Shown here piece by piece: positions 1 to 6,602 of a stretch of DNA of 12,956 nt. Position numbers and translations under genes: made by a program. Source of the stretch: Chloroflexota bacterium (GTDB lineage: Bacteria > Chloroflexota > Dehalococcoidia > Lucifugimonadales > Lucifugimonadaceae); assembly GCA_029262715.1 (NCBI GenBank), contig JAJCYX010000090.1, positions 1-12,956 of the forward strand. Reading direction: 5' to 3'. The stretch's first letter is position 1, and each line of letters opens with the position of its first letter. The notes below the pieces were generated by a model. The model was not told the origin of the DNA and made no database searches. It saw nothing but the letters and a program-made list of their open reading frames with translations.

Positions 1-425
1 TCGTCACGGAATTTGGTCTGGATGTGGTAGAGGTTGAACGGCAGGTCACGGTAGCTGGTGATGCCTGCTGCGGCCATGAGCGCCGTGGTCTCTTCGTGCG
101 TTGGCGCCAGTACCATGCCGCGTTCTCGTCGGTCTTCGAACTTCGAAAGAGGCGGAATGTAGGTGTCTGCCCGGCCAGAGCGCTCCCACAGGTCAAGCGG
201 CTGGATCACAGGCATGTTGATCTCTTGCGCTCCTGCGTTGTCCATCTCGTCCTGCATGATGGCTTTGATCTTCTTAACGGACCGCCAGCCGAGCGGCATG
301 AAGGAGAAGATTCCAGCGGCGACTTGCTGGATGTAGCCGGCGCGGGTGAGTAGCTGGTGGCTGACGTTTTCAGCATCGGCAGGCGCGTTGCGTAAGGTTT
401 TTCCGAAGAGTCGAGATGAGCGCAT
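1..425 (-). CDS. proS: Prolyl-tRNA synthetase, N-terminal part (cut by window edge)
   Basis: Class II aminoacyl-tRNA synthetase that charges tRNA-Pro with proline in the cytoplasm. Only the first 141 residues are present; the rest lies left of position 1. Translation from the ATG at 423-425 begins MRSSRLFGKTLRNAPADAE, which matches the usual bacterial ProS opening. It continues with SHQLLTRAGYIQQVAAGIFS and MPLGWRSVKKI (class II core entry), then NMPVIQPLDLWERSGR. Later come the APTHEE motif and the segment ending in NLYHIQTKFRDE. All are typical of the bacterial-type enzyme with an inserted editing domain, which would lie outside the window. No clear Shine-Dalgarno sequence precedes the ATG, but family alignment supports this start. 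It is last in the minus-strand cluster, 420 bases after ispG, with repeats between, so it may have its own promoter. Family assignment is very secure. Confidence 0.96.
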   Translation of the reverse strand, partial: MRSSRLFGKTLRNAPADAENVSHQLLTRAGYIQQVAAGIFSFMPLGWRSVKKIKAIMQDEMDNAGAQEINMPVIQPLDLWERSGRADTYIPPLSKFEDRRERGMVLAPTHEETTALMAAAGITSYRDLPFNLYHIQTKFRD

Positions 426-564
426 GTGGTTGATTGGTCTTTTCGAGTTTGGGCGGTGCGAGGTGGATTTTGTGGGCGAGCAAGGTGCTGCGCCTCACAG
501 CCCGGAGGGCTGATGGTACCTGTGAATCACGAGAGGCGGCTACTGCAAGTTTTGACACGGCGAG

Positions 565-588
565 CACCGCGTGCGGCGTATTCCGGTG
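565..588 (-). repeat. Repeat D, inverted orientation
   Basis: Read on the minus strand this is CACCGGAATACGCCGC followed by ACGCGGTG. It is nearly identical to the plus-strand D unit at 2455-2477. The GC-rich part can fold on itself. It lies in opposite orientation to the other D unit in this gap. Confidence 0.7.
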
Positions 589-635
589 TGGCACACGTTG
601 ACGATCAATTTAAAGGCAGTTGTGTAGTGCCTGTT

Positions 636-671
636 CTCCCTCCCTCACAGGGAGGGAGTTAGAGGGTGGGT
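636..671 (-). repeat. Repeat A: 10-bp hairpin with overlapping G-quadruplex motif
   Basis: The perfect stem CTCCCTCCCT (636-645) and AGGGAGGGAG (649-658) has a CAC loop. It is followed by TTAGAGGGTGGGT (659-671). On the plus strand 650-670 reads G3-A-G3-N7-G3-T-G3, a canonical quadruplex pattern. Copies in the other orientation lie at 2371-2406 and 6521-6556. Confidence 0.85.
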
Positions 672-737
672 CGGTGTGTTCCCAGAGCAAAGTCGAACGG
701 TCTCTTACTCGGACAGGCCGCTTTGATGTGAGACCGG

Positions 738-783
738 TCAGATCCCTTGACCCGCAAGCGGGTGCCCCGCGGTCGGGATGACA
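738..783 (+). repeat. Repeat B, palindromic unit ending in GGGATGACA
   Basis: Begins TCAGATCCCTTGACCCGC and ends CGGTCGGGATGACA. The inner stem ACCCGC-AA-GCGGGT folds. It differs from the copy at 6413-6457 by about one substitution and one indel. Its right end, read in reverse, is TGTCATCCCGACCG, the same terminal pattern as repeat C. Confidence 0.82.
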
Positions 784-822
784 AATGGCTGGCACTCCAC
801 TGCAAGAGGACTAGCCGTGAAG

Positions 823-845
823 CACCGGAGAACGCAGCTTGCTGC
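823..845 (+). repeat. Repeat D touching the ispG stop codon
   Basis: CACCGGAGAACGC followed by the hairpin GCAGC-TT-GCTGC. The ispG stop codon is 846-848, so on the ispG transcript this hairpin comes immediately after the stop and is followed by GTTCTCCGGTG. It resembles a short intrinsic terminator or an mRNA 3'-end stabiliser, but the U tract is weak. Function is inferred. Confidence 0.75.
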
Positions 846-2081
846 TTAGTCGCCTGCTGGCACGGTCTCTTTCGAGCCCCAGCGGTTGTCTACGTAGGCG
901 TCGACCATTTCGATGAACTCTTCGGCAACCCTGTCGCCTTGCAAGAACGTCTTGCGTTCGCCATCGACAAACACCGGAGCACGCGGGGTCTCGCCGCTGC
1001 CGGGGAGAGAGATTCCGATATTCGCGGCTCGAGATTCTCCGGGGCCGTTGACCACGCAGCCCATCACGGCGACCTTCAGTTCCTCAGAGCCGGGATAGCG
1101 ACTGTGCCACTCCGACATCTTGGCGTCCATATAGCCCTGGATGTCCTGCGCAAGCTCACGGAAAAGCGTCGAGGTTGTGCGGCCGCATCCGGGGCAAGCG
1201 GTGACAGCGGGCCGGAATGACCGGAGGTCGAGCGCCTGCAAAATCTCCTGGCAGAGTCGGACCTCTTTCGTTCGGTCACCGCCGACTTCGGGTGTTAGCG
1301 ATGAGCGAATGGTGTCGCCGATGCCTTCGTACAACAATACGGATAGGGCAGAGGTGGTGGCGACAATGCCTTTGGTTCCCATGCCTGCTTCGGTCAGCCC
1401 CAGGTGCAACGGGAACTTCATGAGGTCAGCAAGTTGGCGATATGCTTCGACCATCTGTGGCAGGCGTGAGACTTTGCACGAGACGATGATCTTGTCTTCC
1501 GGCAGGCCAAGGTTCATGGCGGCTTCGGCGCTGGAGACTGCGCTTTCGATCAGCGCTTCACGCTCTACCTCGTCTCCGGATTTGGGGTTTGCCGTGGCAG
1601 AGTTGGCGTCCATCTTTGCAACCAGCACTTCGGGGTCGAGGCTGCCTGCGTTTACCCCGATCCGCACCGGCTTGCCAAGGTCACGCGCTATCTCGATAAA
1701 TGTGGTGAAGTTGTCGTCACGGCGCAGCCCACGGCCGACGTTGCCGGGGTTGATGCGGAACTTGGCGAGCGTCTTTGCTGTCTCAGGGTTGTCGTGTAGC
1801 AACCGATGACCGATGAAGTGGAAGTCACCGATGATCGGCACGTTGCAGCCGAGGTCTTCGAGCCGCTTTTTGATCTCAGGAACAGCTTTTGCAGCGTCGT
1901 CGTTGTTGACTGTGACACGGACCAGTTCGCTGCCGGCGTCTGCAAGCTGCTTTACCTGCGTGACGGTTTTTTCGATGTCCGCGGTGTCGGTGTCGGTCAT
2001 CGACTGGACGACTATCGGGTTGCCGCCACCAACTTTCACGCCGCCGATATCAACGACGTATGTCTGGTCCCGTTGAAACAT
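846..2081 (-). CDS. ispG: 4-hydroxy-3-methylbut-2-en-1-yl diphosphate synthase (flavodoxin or ferredoxin type)
   Basis: Converts 2-C-methyl-D-erythritol 2,4-cyclodiphosphate to HMBPP, the penultimate step of the MEP isoprenoid pathway. It is a cytoplasmic enzyme with one [4Fe-4S] cluster. The 411-residue product has an N-terminal TIM-barrel domain (VVQSMTDTDTADIEKTV near 24-40, NPGNVGRG near 111-118, IGVNAGSLD near 141-149). The C-terminal reductase-like domain carries the three cluster cysteines C296 and C299 (ACPGCGRT) and C342 (GCVVNGPGE), with the conserved glutamate E349. At 411 residues it is longer than the E. coli form (about 370), mainly through the segment around 160-190, like the longer forms known elsewhere. 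The ATG at 2079-2081 fits the family start; the ribosome site GAGAACG is weak. A repeat D hairpin abuts the stop codon. With dxr two genes upstream, two MEP-pathway steps sit in this cluster. Confidence 0.97.
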   Translation of the reverse strand: MFQRDQTYVVDIGGVKVGGGNPIVVQSMTDTDTADIEKTVTQVKQLADAGSELVRVTVNNDDAAKAVPEIKKRLEDLGCNVPIIGDFHFIGHRLLHDNPETAKTLAKFRINPGNVGRGLRRDDNFTTFIEIARDLGKPVRIGVNAGSLDPEVLVAKMDANSATANPKSGDEVEREALIESAVSSAEAAMNLGLPEDKIIVSCKVSRLPQMVEAYRQLADLMKFPLHLGLTEAGMGTKGIVATTSALSVLLYEGIGDTIRSSLTPEVGGDRTKEVRLCQEILQALDLRSFRPAVTACPGCGRTTSTLFRELAQDIQGYMDAKMSEWHSRYPGSEELKVAVMGCVVNGPGESRAANIGISLPGSGETPRAPVFVDGERKTFLQGDRVAEEFIEMVDAYVDNRWGSKETVPAGD

Positions 2082-2302
2082 GTTTCGTTCTCGACCTGCC
2101 GGTCACTTTTTAGTGGATGTGCGAGTTATTGGGGCTGGCATCGCACGGTGATCTTCCGGGTTGTTCTCCCAGTTGTTCAAGAGAAGTCTACCGGTGCGTG
2201 GTTGGGAGCGTCGAGTTTGGGTGAGCTGATTGGTCGGAGGGATGATATTTATCGACAGTTGGTTGCTCATGGAGAGACTAGTGTCCGATGGATCGCCCCA
2301 CC

Positions 2303-2320
2303 CGGCGTGCCGCGTTTTCA
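2303..2320 (-). repeat. Repeat D, inverted orientation, inside a 63-bp inverted-repeat frame
   Basis: The plus strand shows the hairpin CGGC-GT-GCCG followed by CGTTTTCA. Read on the minus strand it is GAAAACGCGGCACGCCG, like the start of the unit at 6394-6412. It is framed by the 10-bp inverted repeats at 2285-2294 and 2338-2347. Confidence 0.65.
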
Positions 2321-2341
2321 TTTGAGTGGCAACTTGTGATC

Positions 2342-2370
2342 CATCGGAAAACACAGCTTGCTGCCGCAGC
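2342..2370 (+). repeat. Repeat D joined to repeat A
   Basis: CATCGGAAAACACAGC with the hairpin GCAGC-TT... written here as CAGC-TT-GCTG, then CCGCAGC. It runs without spacer into ACCCACCC of repeat A at 2371. The same D-to-A junction occurs at 6520/6521. Confidence 0.68.
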
Positions 2371-2406
2371 ACCCACCCTCTAACTCCCTCCCTGACAGGG
2401 AGGGAG
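2371..2406 (+). repeat. Repeat A: hairpin with minus-strand G-quadruplex motif
   Basis: ACCCACCCTCTAA (2371-2383), then the stem CTCCCTCCCT (2384-2393), loop GAC, and AGGGAGGGAG (2397-2406). The minus strand of 2372-2392 reads G3-A-G3-N7-G3-T-G3. Here the G-rich strand is the same strand as the operon mRNA. Confidence 0.85.
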
Positions 2407-2454
2407 GACTTAAGGCGTACAGCCACTTACCAGATCAAACGGCAACCTGCGTCG

Positions 2455-2493
2455 CACCGGAAAACGCCGCACGCGGCAAAACGCGGCTGCGCC
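2455..2493 (+). repeat. Tandem pair of repeat D units directly after the rseP stop
   Basis: CACCGGAAAACGC with the hairpin GCCGC-AC-GCGGC (to 2477), then a second unit AAAACGCGGCTGCGCC (2478-2493). The rseP stop is 2496-2498. In the rseP transcript these are two successive GC-rich hairpins, each followed by GTTTT, which would suit termination or 3'-end protection. Confidence 0.72.
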
Positions 2494-2495
2494 AC

Positions 2496-4253
2496 CTAGA
2501 AGAAGCTTTCGCCTCTGAAGATTCGGCCTATGTCCTGCACCGAGATGACGGCAATGAACGCCAGCAGAACTGCGAAGCCTGCCAGGTGCACCAGTCCTTC
2601 ACGTTCCGGAGATATGCGCTTTCCGCCTCGCGCCATCTCGATCAACACAAAGAAGATGCGACCGCCGTCCAGTGCTGGAATCGGCAGGATGTTGATTAAC
2701 GCCAGTGAGAAACTGATCACTGCTGCGAGGCTCACAAGAGTCGTTAGCTTCGCTGAAAAAGAGGCGTCGGCAACGGCGATTTCACCGGTTAACTGACCGA
2801 TGCCAACAGGGCCGGTGAAGGTCGGTGTTTCTGTGAACTGGGGGTTCTGGGAACCGACTGCGATGCCGGTAATGGCGTTGCGCGTGAGGACTATCGAATC
2901 CCACGCTTGTCGAGCGCCAGTGGGCCATGCAGCGAAGAAGTTTTCGGACTCTCGAACGGTGCGAATGTTCTGGGTTGCGATCAGGACGCCGACCGCACCT
3001 TCCTGCACACGAGTGTTGACACCGAGGTCGTTGTCGAGGAGCCTGGCTTCGCTTATCGGTATGTCGGAACTGGTCTGCGAATCCCTGCCGTCAGGAACTA
3101 TGTGCATCACATCACCGAGTTGCGCACCTGTATCGAAGCGCAGGGCGTCCTGCAACGAGATCTCAGTCGAGCTGTCAGTCATGCTGTTGACGACTCGAAC
3201 GCTGTTTGAAGTTCCGGCGAAGCGGTCGTAAAGCCTCGCTTCGCCAATGCTCAACTGCAAGCTCGGATTGTCCACGTCGATCACAACGGTCTTGCTCGGC
3301 GGTCTCCAGCGCGGCGTCATCCTCAACTCTTCGATCTCACCCGTGTACTGGTACTGCGGCTCGCCGGGCCTTGCGAATGGGTCGGGCAGGCCGCGCATGA
3401 CTTCCCACGTGCTTCCTGCGCCAAGTTTGAGCGTAACCGCGCTCTGCAAGTCACCGACAGTATCGATATCTCTGCCGTCAACCCGAACGACGCGGTCGCC
3501 TGCTCTCACTCCCGCTTCGGCAGCAGGAGAGCCGGGGAAGACGCTGCTGATGATCACATCGCCGACCTCCACGTCTTGCGGGATGAGCAGGACGAGCGGT
3601 AGCAGGATGAACGGGATGATGGCGTTCACCACAGCACCTGCGGCCATAACGGCAATGCGTGGGCCGCGGCCTTTTGATGCGAGGCTACCTTCAGCTGTTG
3701 GGTCTTCTTCCCCGAGAAGCCGAACGAACCCACCGAGTGGTAGCCAGTTGAACGACCAGAGCATGTCTGCGAGGACCAACTGGTCGTCGTTGATCTTCTT
3801 GACCTTGCCTATAAATACCTGGCCGCCTGCGTGCTCGTCTTCGTCGATCGTTGTGTTCGGCCGAATTACGGTCGCTTCGACGCGGCCGGGCACAGGTTCG
3901 ACAGCCCGTACGGTGATGATGTCGCCGACCTTTGGCCTGTTCGCCTGTTCGGGCATAGCCGATTCGAACCGGTAGTCGTCGACGGTCGGCACTTCTGCTC
4001 CAGCGGTTGCTGGGATGGCGACGGGTTCGTCAGCGTCGTCTGCAGGTTCGGGCGCGAACCATGTCTCACCGGTCAGGTGAATGACCGTTTTTCCTGTCCA
4101 CCAACCGGCTGCTTTTGGCGGGAAGCCAAAGCCGTATTCGAGGACCTTGACGCCGAAGAGCTTGGCGACGAAGAAGTGGCCGAATTCGTGAAGGATCACC
4201 AGCGGTCCGAGTACCAGCAGGAAGGTCAGGACGCCAAAGAAGAATGTATCCAT
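2496..4253 (-). CDS. rseP: Site-2 intramembrane zinc metalloprotease, RseP/YluC family, with enlarged inserts
   Basis: Membrane protease that cuts transmembrane segments of regulators or leftover signal peptides (family knowledge). The 585-residue product starts with a hydrophobic helix carrying the zinc motif HEFGH at 22-26. A PDZ domain lies at about 232-270 (FPGSPAAEAGVRAGDRVVRV). The second active-site motif is in a late membrane segment, ILPIPALDGGR, near 521-531, and a final helix spans about 555-572. The family is usually 350-450 residues. The excess lies in two places: about 100 residues between GFGFPPK and WLPLGGFVRLLGE (roughly 58-168, with an acidic Pro/Ala linker), and a long region after the PDZ domain (about 285-440). 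The position next to dxr and cdsA is the classic one for this gene. No Shine-Dalgarno is visible; the palindrome GAAACTAGTTTC lies just upstream (4260-4271). The start is chosen because it opens the first membrane helix. The substrate is unknown. Confidence 0.94.
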   Translation of the reverse strand: MDTFFFGVLTFLLVLGPLVILHEFGHFFVAKLFGVKVLEYGFGFPPKAAGWWTGKTVIHLTGETWFAPEPADDADEPVAIPATAGAEVPTVDDYRFESAMPEQANRPKVGDIITVRAVEPVPGRVEATVIRPNTTIDEDEHAGGQVFIGKVKKINDDQLVLADMLWSFNWLPLGGFVRLLGEEDPTAEGSLASKGRGPRIAVMAAGAVVNAIIPFILLPLVLLIPQDVEVGDVIISSVFPGSPAAEAGVRAGDRVVRVDGRDIDTVGDLQSAVTLKLGAGSTWEVMRGLPDPFARPGEPQYQYTGEIEELRMTPRWRPPSKTVVIDVDNPSLQLSIGEARLYDRFAGTSNSVRVVNSMTDSSTEISLQDALRFDTGAQLGDVMHIVPDGRDSQTSSDIPISEARLLDNDLGVNTRVQEGAVGVLIATQNIRTVRESENFFAAWPTGARQAWDSIVLTRNAITGIAVGSQNPQFTETPTFTGPVGIGQLTGEIAVADASFSAKLTTLVSLAAVISFSLALINILPIPALDGGRIFFVLIEMARGGKRISPEREGLVHLAGFAVLLAFIAVISVQDIGRIFRGESFF

Positions 4254-4340
4254 AGATCAGAAACTAGTTTCGTTTTCGTGAGATGTTCTGTGGGATTTCA
4301 CAAGGGAATGTGCCAGCAGCATTACTCCGGGCCATTCGCG

Positions 4341-5474
4341 CTATATCGTTGCGCCTGCCGAATGCTGTGCCAGCGTGTGTTCAGTTGCCCAGGCCGCAGC
4401 CTGTATTGCGTCTTCTATCGAGTGTTCCATGATTGGGCTGTGGGCTGCCAGAGTGGAAGCAACCACATCCGGGATTTCCGTGAACCTGATCCTGCCATCC
4501 AGGAACAGCGAGACCGCAGCTTCGTCCGCTCCGGCAAGCACCGCAGACCATGTACCGCCTCTCTTAGCGTAGTCGAGTGTTAGCTCGAAGCAAGGGTAGA
4601 GAGATGGGTCCATGGCCTCAAATGTTAGCGAGCCTGTTTTAACGGGATCAAAGCGTGGCAGAGTTGGGTTTTCGTATCGGGCCGGATAGAACAGCGCGTA
4701 CTGGATTGGATGCCGCATGTCGGTTGGCCCCAGGTGCGCCTTGACCGTACCGTCAACGAACTCGACCATCGAGTGGATGATGCTCTGCCTGTGAATAAGT
4801 ACGTCTATCTGCTCGTACGGGATGTCAAAGAGCCAGCGAGTCTCGATCACCTCGAACGCCTTGTTCATGAGGCTTGCTGAGTCGACGGTGATCTTTGCAC
4901 CCATCGTCCATGTCGGGTGCTTCAACGCCTCAGCAGGTGTCACATCGTGTAGCGATTCCCACGTACGGTCTCTGAACGCCCCGCCTGATGCGGTGATGAT
5001 GAACTTCGCGGGAGGTGTCTCTTCACCCTCTAAGCACTGCCAGATCGCAGATGGTTCGCTGTCCACGGGGAGAATGGTTGCGCCGCTTTCGCTTGCACGG
5101 CGCACGAGCACTTCGCCCGCCATGACGATGACCTCTTTGTTGGCGAGGGCTAGGGTCTTTCCTGCGTCTATCGCTGCGAGCGCGGGACCCATTCCTGCGC
5201 AGCCGACCGTTGCACCCATCACGATGTCCACTTCGGGTAGCGAAGCGATCTCTTCTGCAGGTATCTGTGATGCGCCGTTGTGTATGCCTAGCGATGCAAC
5301 TGTGTTGATGTAGCGAGGATTGAACTCGTCAACCTGGTCCTTGAACAGGTCCAGGTTTTTGCCCGCACACAGCCCGACAACGTCGAATGCGTCGGGGAAT
5401 GCTCGGACGATGTCGAGTGTTTGCCTGCCGACTGAGCCGGTTGATCCGAGTATGACGAGCCGTTTACGGTCCAT
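4341..5474 (-). CDS. dxr: 1-deoxy-D-xylulose 5-phosphate reductoisomerase
   Basis: Second enzyme of the MEP pathway: NADPH-dependent rearrangement and reduction of DXP to MEP, with a divalent metal, in the cytoplasm. The product has 377 residues, close to the usual 380-400. The NADPH-binding loop GSTGSVG is at 10-16 and LANKEVIVMAG at about 110-120. Metal ligands D138 and E140 sit in PVDSEPSAIWQ, where proline replaces the histidine of the E. coli SEHNA sequence. KHPTWTMG gives the conserved histidine near 186, and MNKAFEVIE gives N204, K205 and E208. The ATG at 5472-5474 overlaps the cdsA stop by one base (TAATG), so translation is probably coupled to cdsA. It is followed by rseP after 87 bases. 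IspG, acting later in the same pathway, is encoded two genes downstream. The identification is firm. Confidence 0.98.
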   Translation of the reverse strand: MDRKRLVILGSTGSVGRQTLDIVRAFPDAFDVVGLCAGKNLDLFKDQVDEFNPRYINTVASLGIHNGASQIPAEEIASLPEVDIVMGATVGCAGMGPALAAIDAGKTLALANKEVIVMAGEVLVRRASESGATILPVDSEPSAIWQCLEGEETPPAKFIITASGGAFRDRTWESLHDVTPAEALKHPTWTMGAKITVDSASLMNKAFEVIETRWLFDIPYEQIDVLIHRQSIIHSMVEFVDGTVKAHLGPTDMRHPIQYALFYPARYENPTLPRFDPVKTGSLTFEAMDPSLYPCFELTLDYAKRGGTWSAVLAGADEAAVSLFLDGRIRFTEIPDVVASTLAAHSPIMEHSIEDAIQAAAWATEHTLAQHSAGATI

Positions 5475-6352
5475 TAGATCTCCAGTAGCTGGACGGCCCA
5501 GTATACGACTACGAGGTTCGGTGCAAGGGAGTCGATGCGGTCCAGTATGCCGCCGTGGCCAGGGATGATACGCCCTGAATCCTTCACATTGGCTTTACGT
5601 TTGAGCCACGATTCGAATAGATCGCCTAGAACTCCGGAGACTGTGATGGCGAGGCCGAGTAGCGCTGCTTCCCAAACGGCGATTGGCAGATCAAGGATCG
5701 CGCCGAGTGCGAGGAGCACGCCGATGGCTGCGGCAGCTCCACCGAACACTCCTTCCCATGTCTTCTTAGGGCTGATCTTTGGCGCCAGCTTGTGACGACC
5801 GATGGCTCGACCGACGAAGTAGGCTCCGGTGTCGACGGCGAATGTGCCGAGTATTGCGAATAGGATCCAGCGCCGACCGTCGTCTTCGGCTGCGAGCGGT
5901 GCTGCGTGTGCGAGGGTGATGCCGAAGTAGAGGGCTGCGATTCCGACGACTAGCGCTTTCGTGCGGTGCGGGTTGTGGCGATACCAGTACGAATTGAAGA
6001 TCCCTGTGAGTCCTAATCCTCCTCCGAAGGCAAATAGCGGCACCGAGTATTCGATTGGGGCGGTTGCTACGACGACACCGCCCGCGGTTAGCGTTGCGAT
6101 GACCAGTAAGAACTGGCTATTTCCTTGCCGACGCCTCGGAACCATCACCGAAAGCTCGTATCCGGCGATGAGTGCAGCGGTGATGACGAGGGCGGATATG
6201 CCGGGGACGCCCGCGAGTATTGCGAGCAGGACGATGGGAATGCCGACAGCGGCAGATATAAGCCGGGTTTTGAGACCGGAAGAGCGGAGCTCTGGAGTGG
6301 CAGACGCGTTTTGTTGTTCAGACGAGCCAGAGACTGTAGGTATGTGTGTCAT
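5474..6352 (-). CDS. cdsA: Phosphatidate cytidylyltransferase (CDP-diglyceride synthase)
   Basis: Integral membrane enzyme making CDP-diacylglycerol from phosphatidate and CTP, the branch point for phospholipids. The product has 292 residues with about eight hydrophobic segments starting near residue 30. The family signature is clear: DTGAYFVGR near 174-182, SPKKTWEG at 194-201, and GDLFESWLKR followed by KDSGRIIPGHGGILDRIDS near 257-275, with its acidic metal ligands. The first 26 residues (MTHIPTVSGSSEQQ...) are polar and not typical of the family. The only usable ATG (6350-6352) lies inside a diverged copy of repeat C, and an in-frame TGA stands five codons upstream. No in-frame GTG or TTG was found near residue 27. 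The true start is therefore either this repeat-derived ATG or a non-standard one. The stop overlaps the dxr ATG. Confidence 0.96.
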   Translation of the reverse strand: MTHIPTVSGSSEQQNASATPELRSSGLKTRLISAAVGIPIVLLAILAGVPGISALVITAALIAGYELSVMVPRRRQGNSQFLLVIATLTAGGVVVATAPIEYSVPLFAFGGGLGLTGIFNSYWYRHNPHRTKALVVGIAALYFGITLAHAAPLAAEDDGRRWILFAILGTFAVDTGAYFVGRAIGRHKLAPKISPKKTWEGVFGGAAAAIGVLLALGAILDLPIAVWEAALLGLAITVSGVLGDLFESWLKRKANVKDSGRIIPGHGGILDRIDSLAPNLVVVYWAVQLLEI

Positions 6353-6376
6353 TCTGAGGTTGATTCAGGATATCTC
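6347..6376 (+). repeat. Repeat C, diverged copy overlapping the cdsA start codon
   Basis: TGTCATTCTGAGGTTGATTC followed by AGGATATCTC. It aligns with the perfect copies at 12442-12471 and 12823-12852 with a few substitutions and a short indel. The cdsA ATG is the complement of CAT at 6350-6352, inside the repeat terminus. Confidence 0.8.
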
Positions 6377-6393
6377 GGGTGGCCGTACCACAT

Positions 6394-6412
6394 CAGAAAC
6401 GCGGCACGCCGC
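6394..6412 (+). repeat. Repeat D-like unit joined to repeat B
   Basis: CAGAAACGCGGCACGCCGC runs straight into TCAGATCC of repeat B. It matches the minus-strand reading of the unit at 2303-2320. Confidence 0.65.
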
Positions 6413-6457
6413 TCAGATCCCTGGACCCGCAAGCGGGTGCCCCCGGTCGGGATGACA
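6413..6457 (+). repeat. Repeat B, second copy
   Basis: TCAGATCCCTGGACCCGC through CGGTCGGGATGACA, nearly identical to 738-783. Together with repeat C at 6347 it makes a 111-bp block with inverted ends TGTCATTCTGA and TCGGGATGACA. Confidence 0.82.
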
Positions 6458-6498
6458 GTGGCACGGCCACATTTTCAGTCGAGCAGCTACCTGTGAAC

Positions 6499-6520
6499 CA
6501 CCGAGAACGCTGCACCCGGC
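6499..6520 (+). repeat. Repeat D-like unit joined to repeat A
   Basis: CACCGAGAACGCTGCACCCGGC runs directly into ACCCACCC at 6521. It is the most diverged D unit and its hairpin is weaker. Confidence 0.55.
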
Positions 6521-6556
6521 ACCCACCCTCTAACTCCCTCCCATCTTCGGAGGGAG
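6521..6556 (+). repeat. Repeat A, third copy, with a different loop
   Basis: ACCCACCCTCTAA, then the stem CTCCCTCC (6534-6541), loop CATCTTC, and GGAGGGAG (6549-6556). The minus strand of 6522-6542 again fits G3-A-G3-N7-G3-T-G3. The stem is shorter and the loop longer than in the other copies, yet the quadruplex pattern is unchanged. Confidence 0.83.
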
Positions 6557-6602
6557 GATTACGCACATTCGTTCACACACCTATTGATCATCAACTTATG
6601 AC

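Larger units (their letters stand above)
426..845. other. Gene-free gap between ispG and proS, filled with small repeats
   Basis: I see no convincing gene in these 420 bases. They hold a perfect hairpin CAGCCC-GGA-GGGCTG at 498-512, one inverted D unit (565-588), one A unit (636-671), one B unit (738-783) and one D unit touching the ispG stop (823-845). The string ACCTGTGAATCACGAGA at about 518-535 recurs with small changes at 6489-6506 in the uppS-cdsA gap, so further low-level repeat homology exists. No convincing proS promoter was found. Confidence 0.75.
2082..2495. other. Gene-free gap between rseP and ispG, filled with repeats
   Basis: There is no supported gene in these 414 bases. They contain an inverted D unit (2303-2320), a D unit fused to an A unit (2342-2406), and a tandem D pair directly after the rseP stop (2455-2493). 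A perfect 10-bp inverted repeat, CCGATGGATC (2285-2294) and GATCCATCGG (2338-2347), frames the inverted D unit. I found no good -35/-10 pair for ispG. Confidence 0.75.

Noticed and set aside
426..845. CRISPR array or tandem repeats in the repeat-rich gaps
   Set aside because: The repeats are of four different kinds, in both orientations and with no regular spacing or spacers; no cas gene is present.
1141..1809. Plus-strand open frame of 222 residues across ispG
   Set aside because: Antisense shadow of a clearly conserved gene; the product is Ser/Arg/Thr-rich with no family motif. Similar long antisense frames over rseP and dxr were dropped for the same reason.
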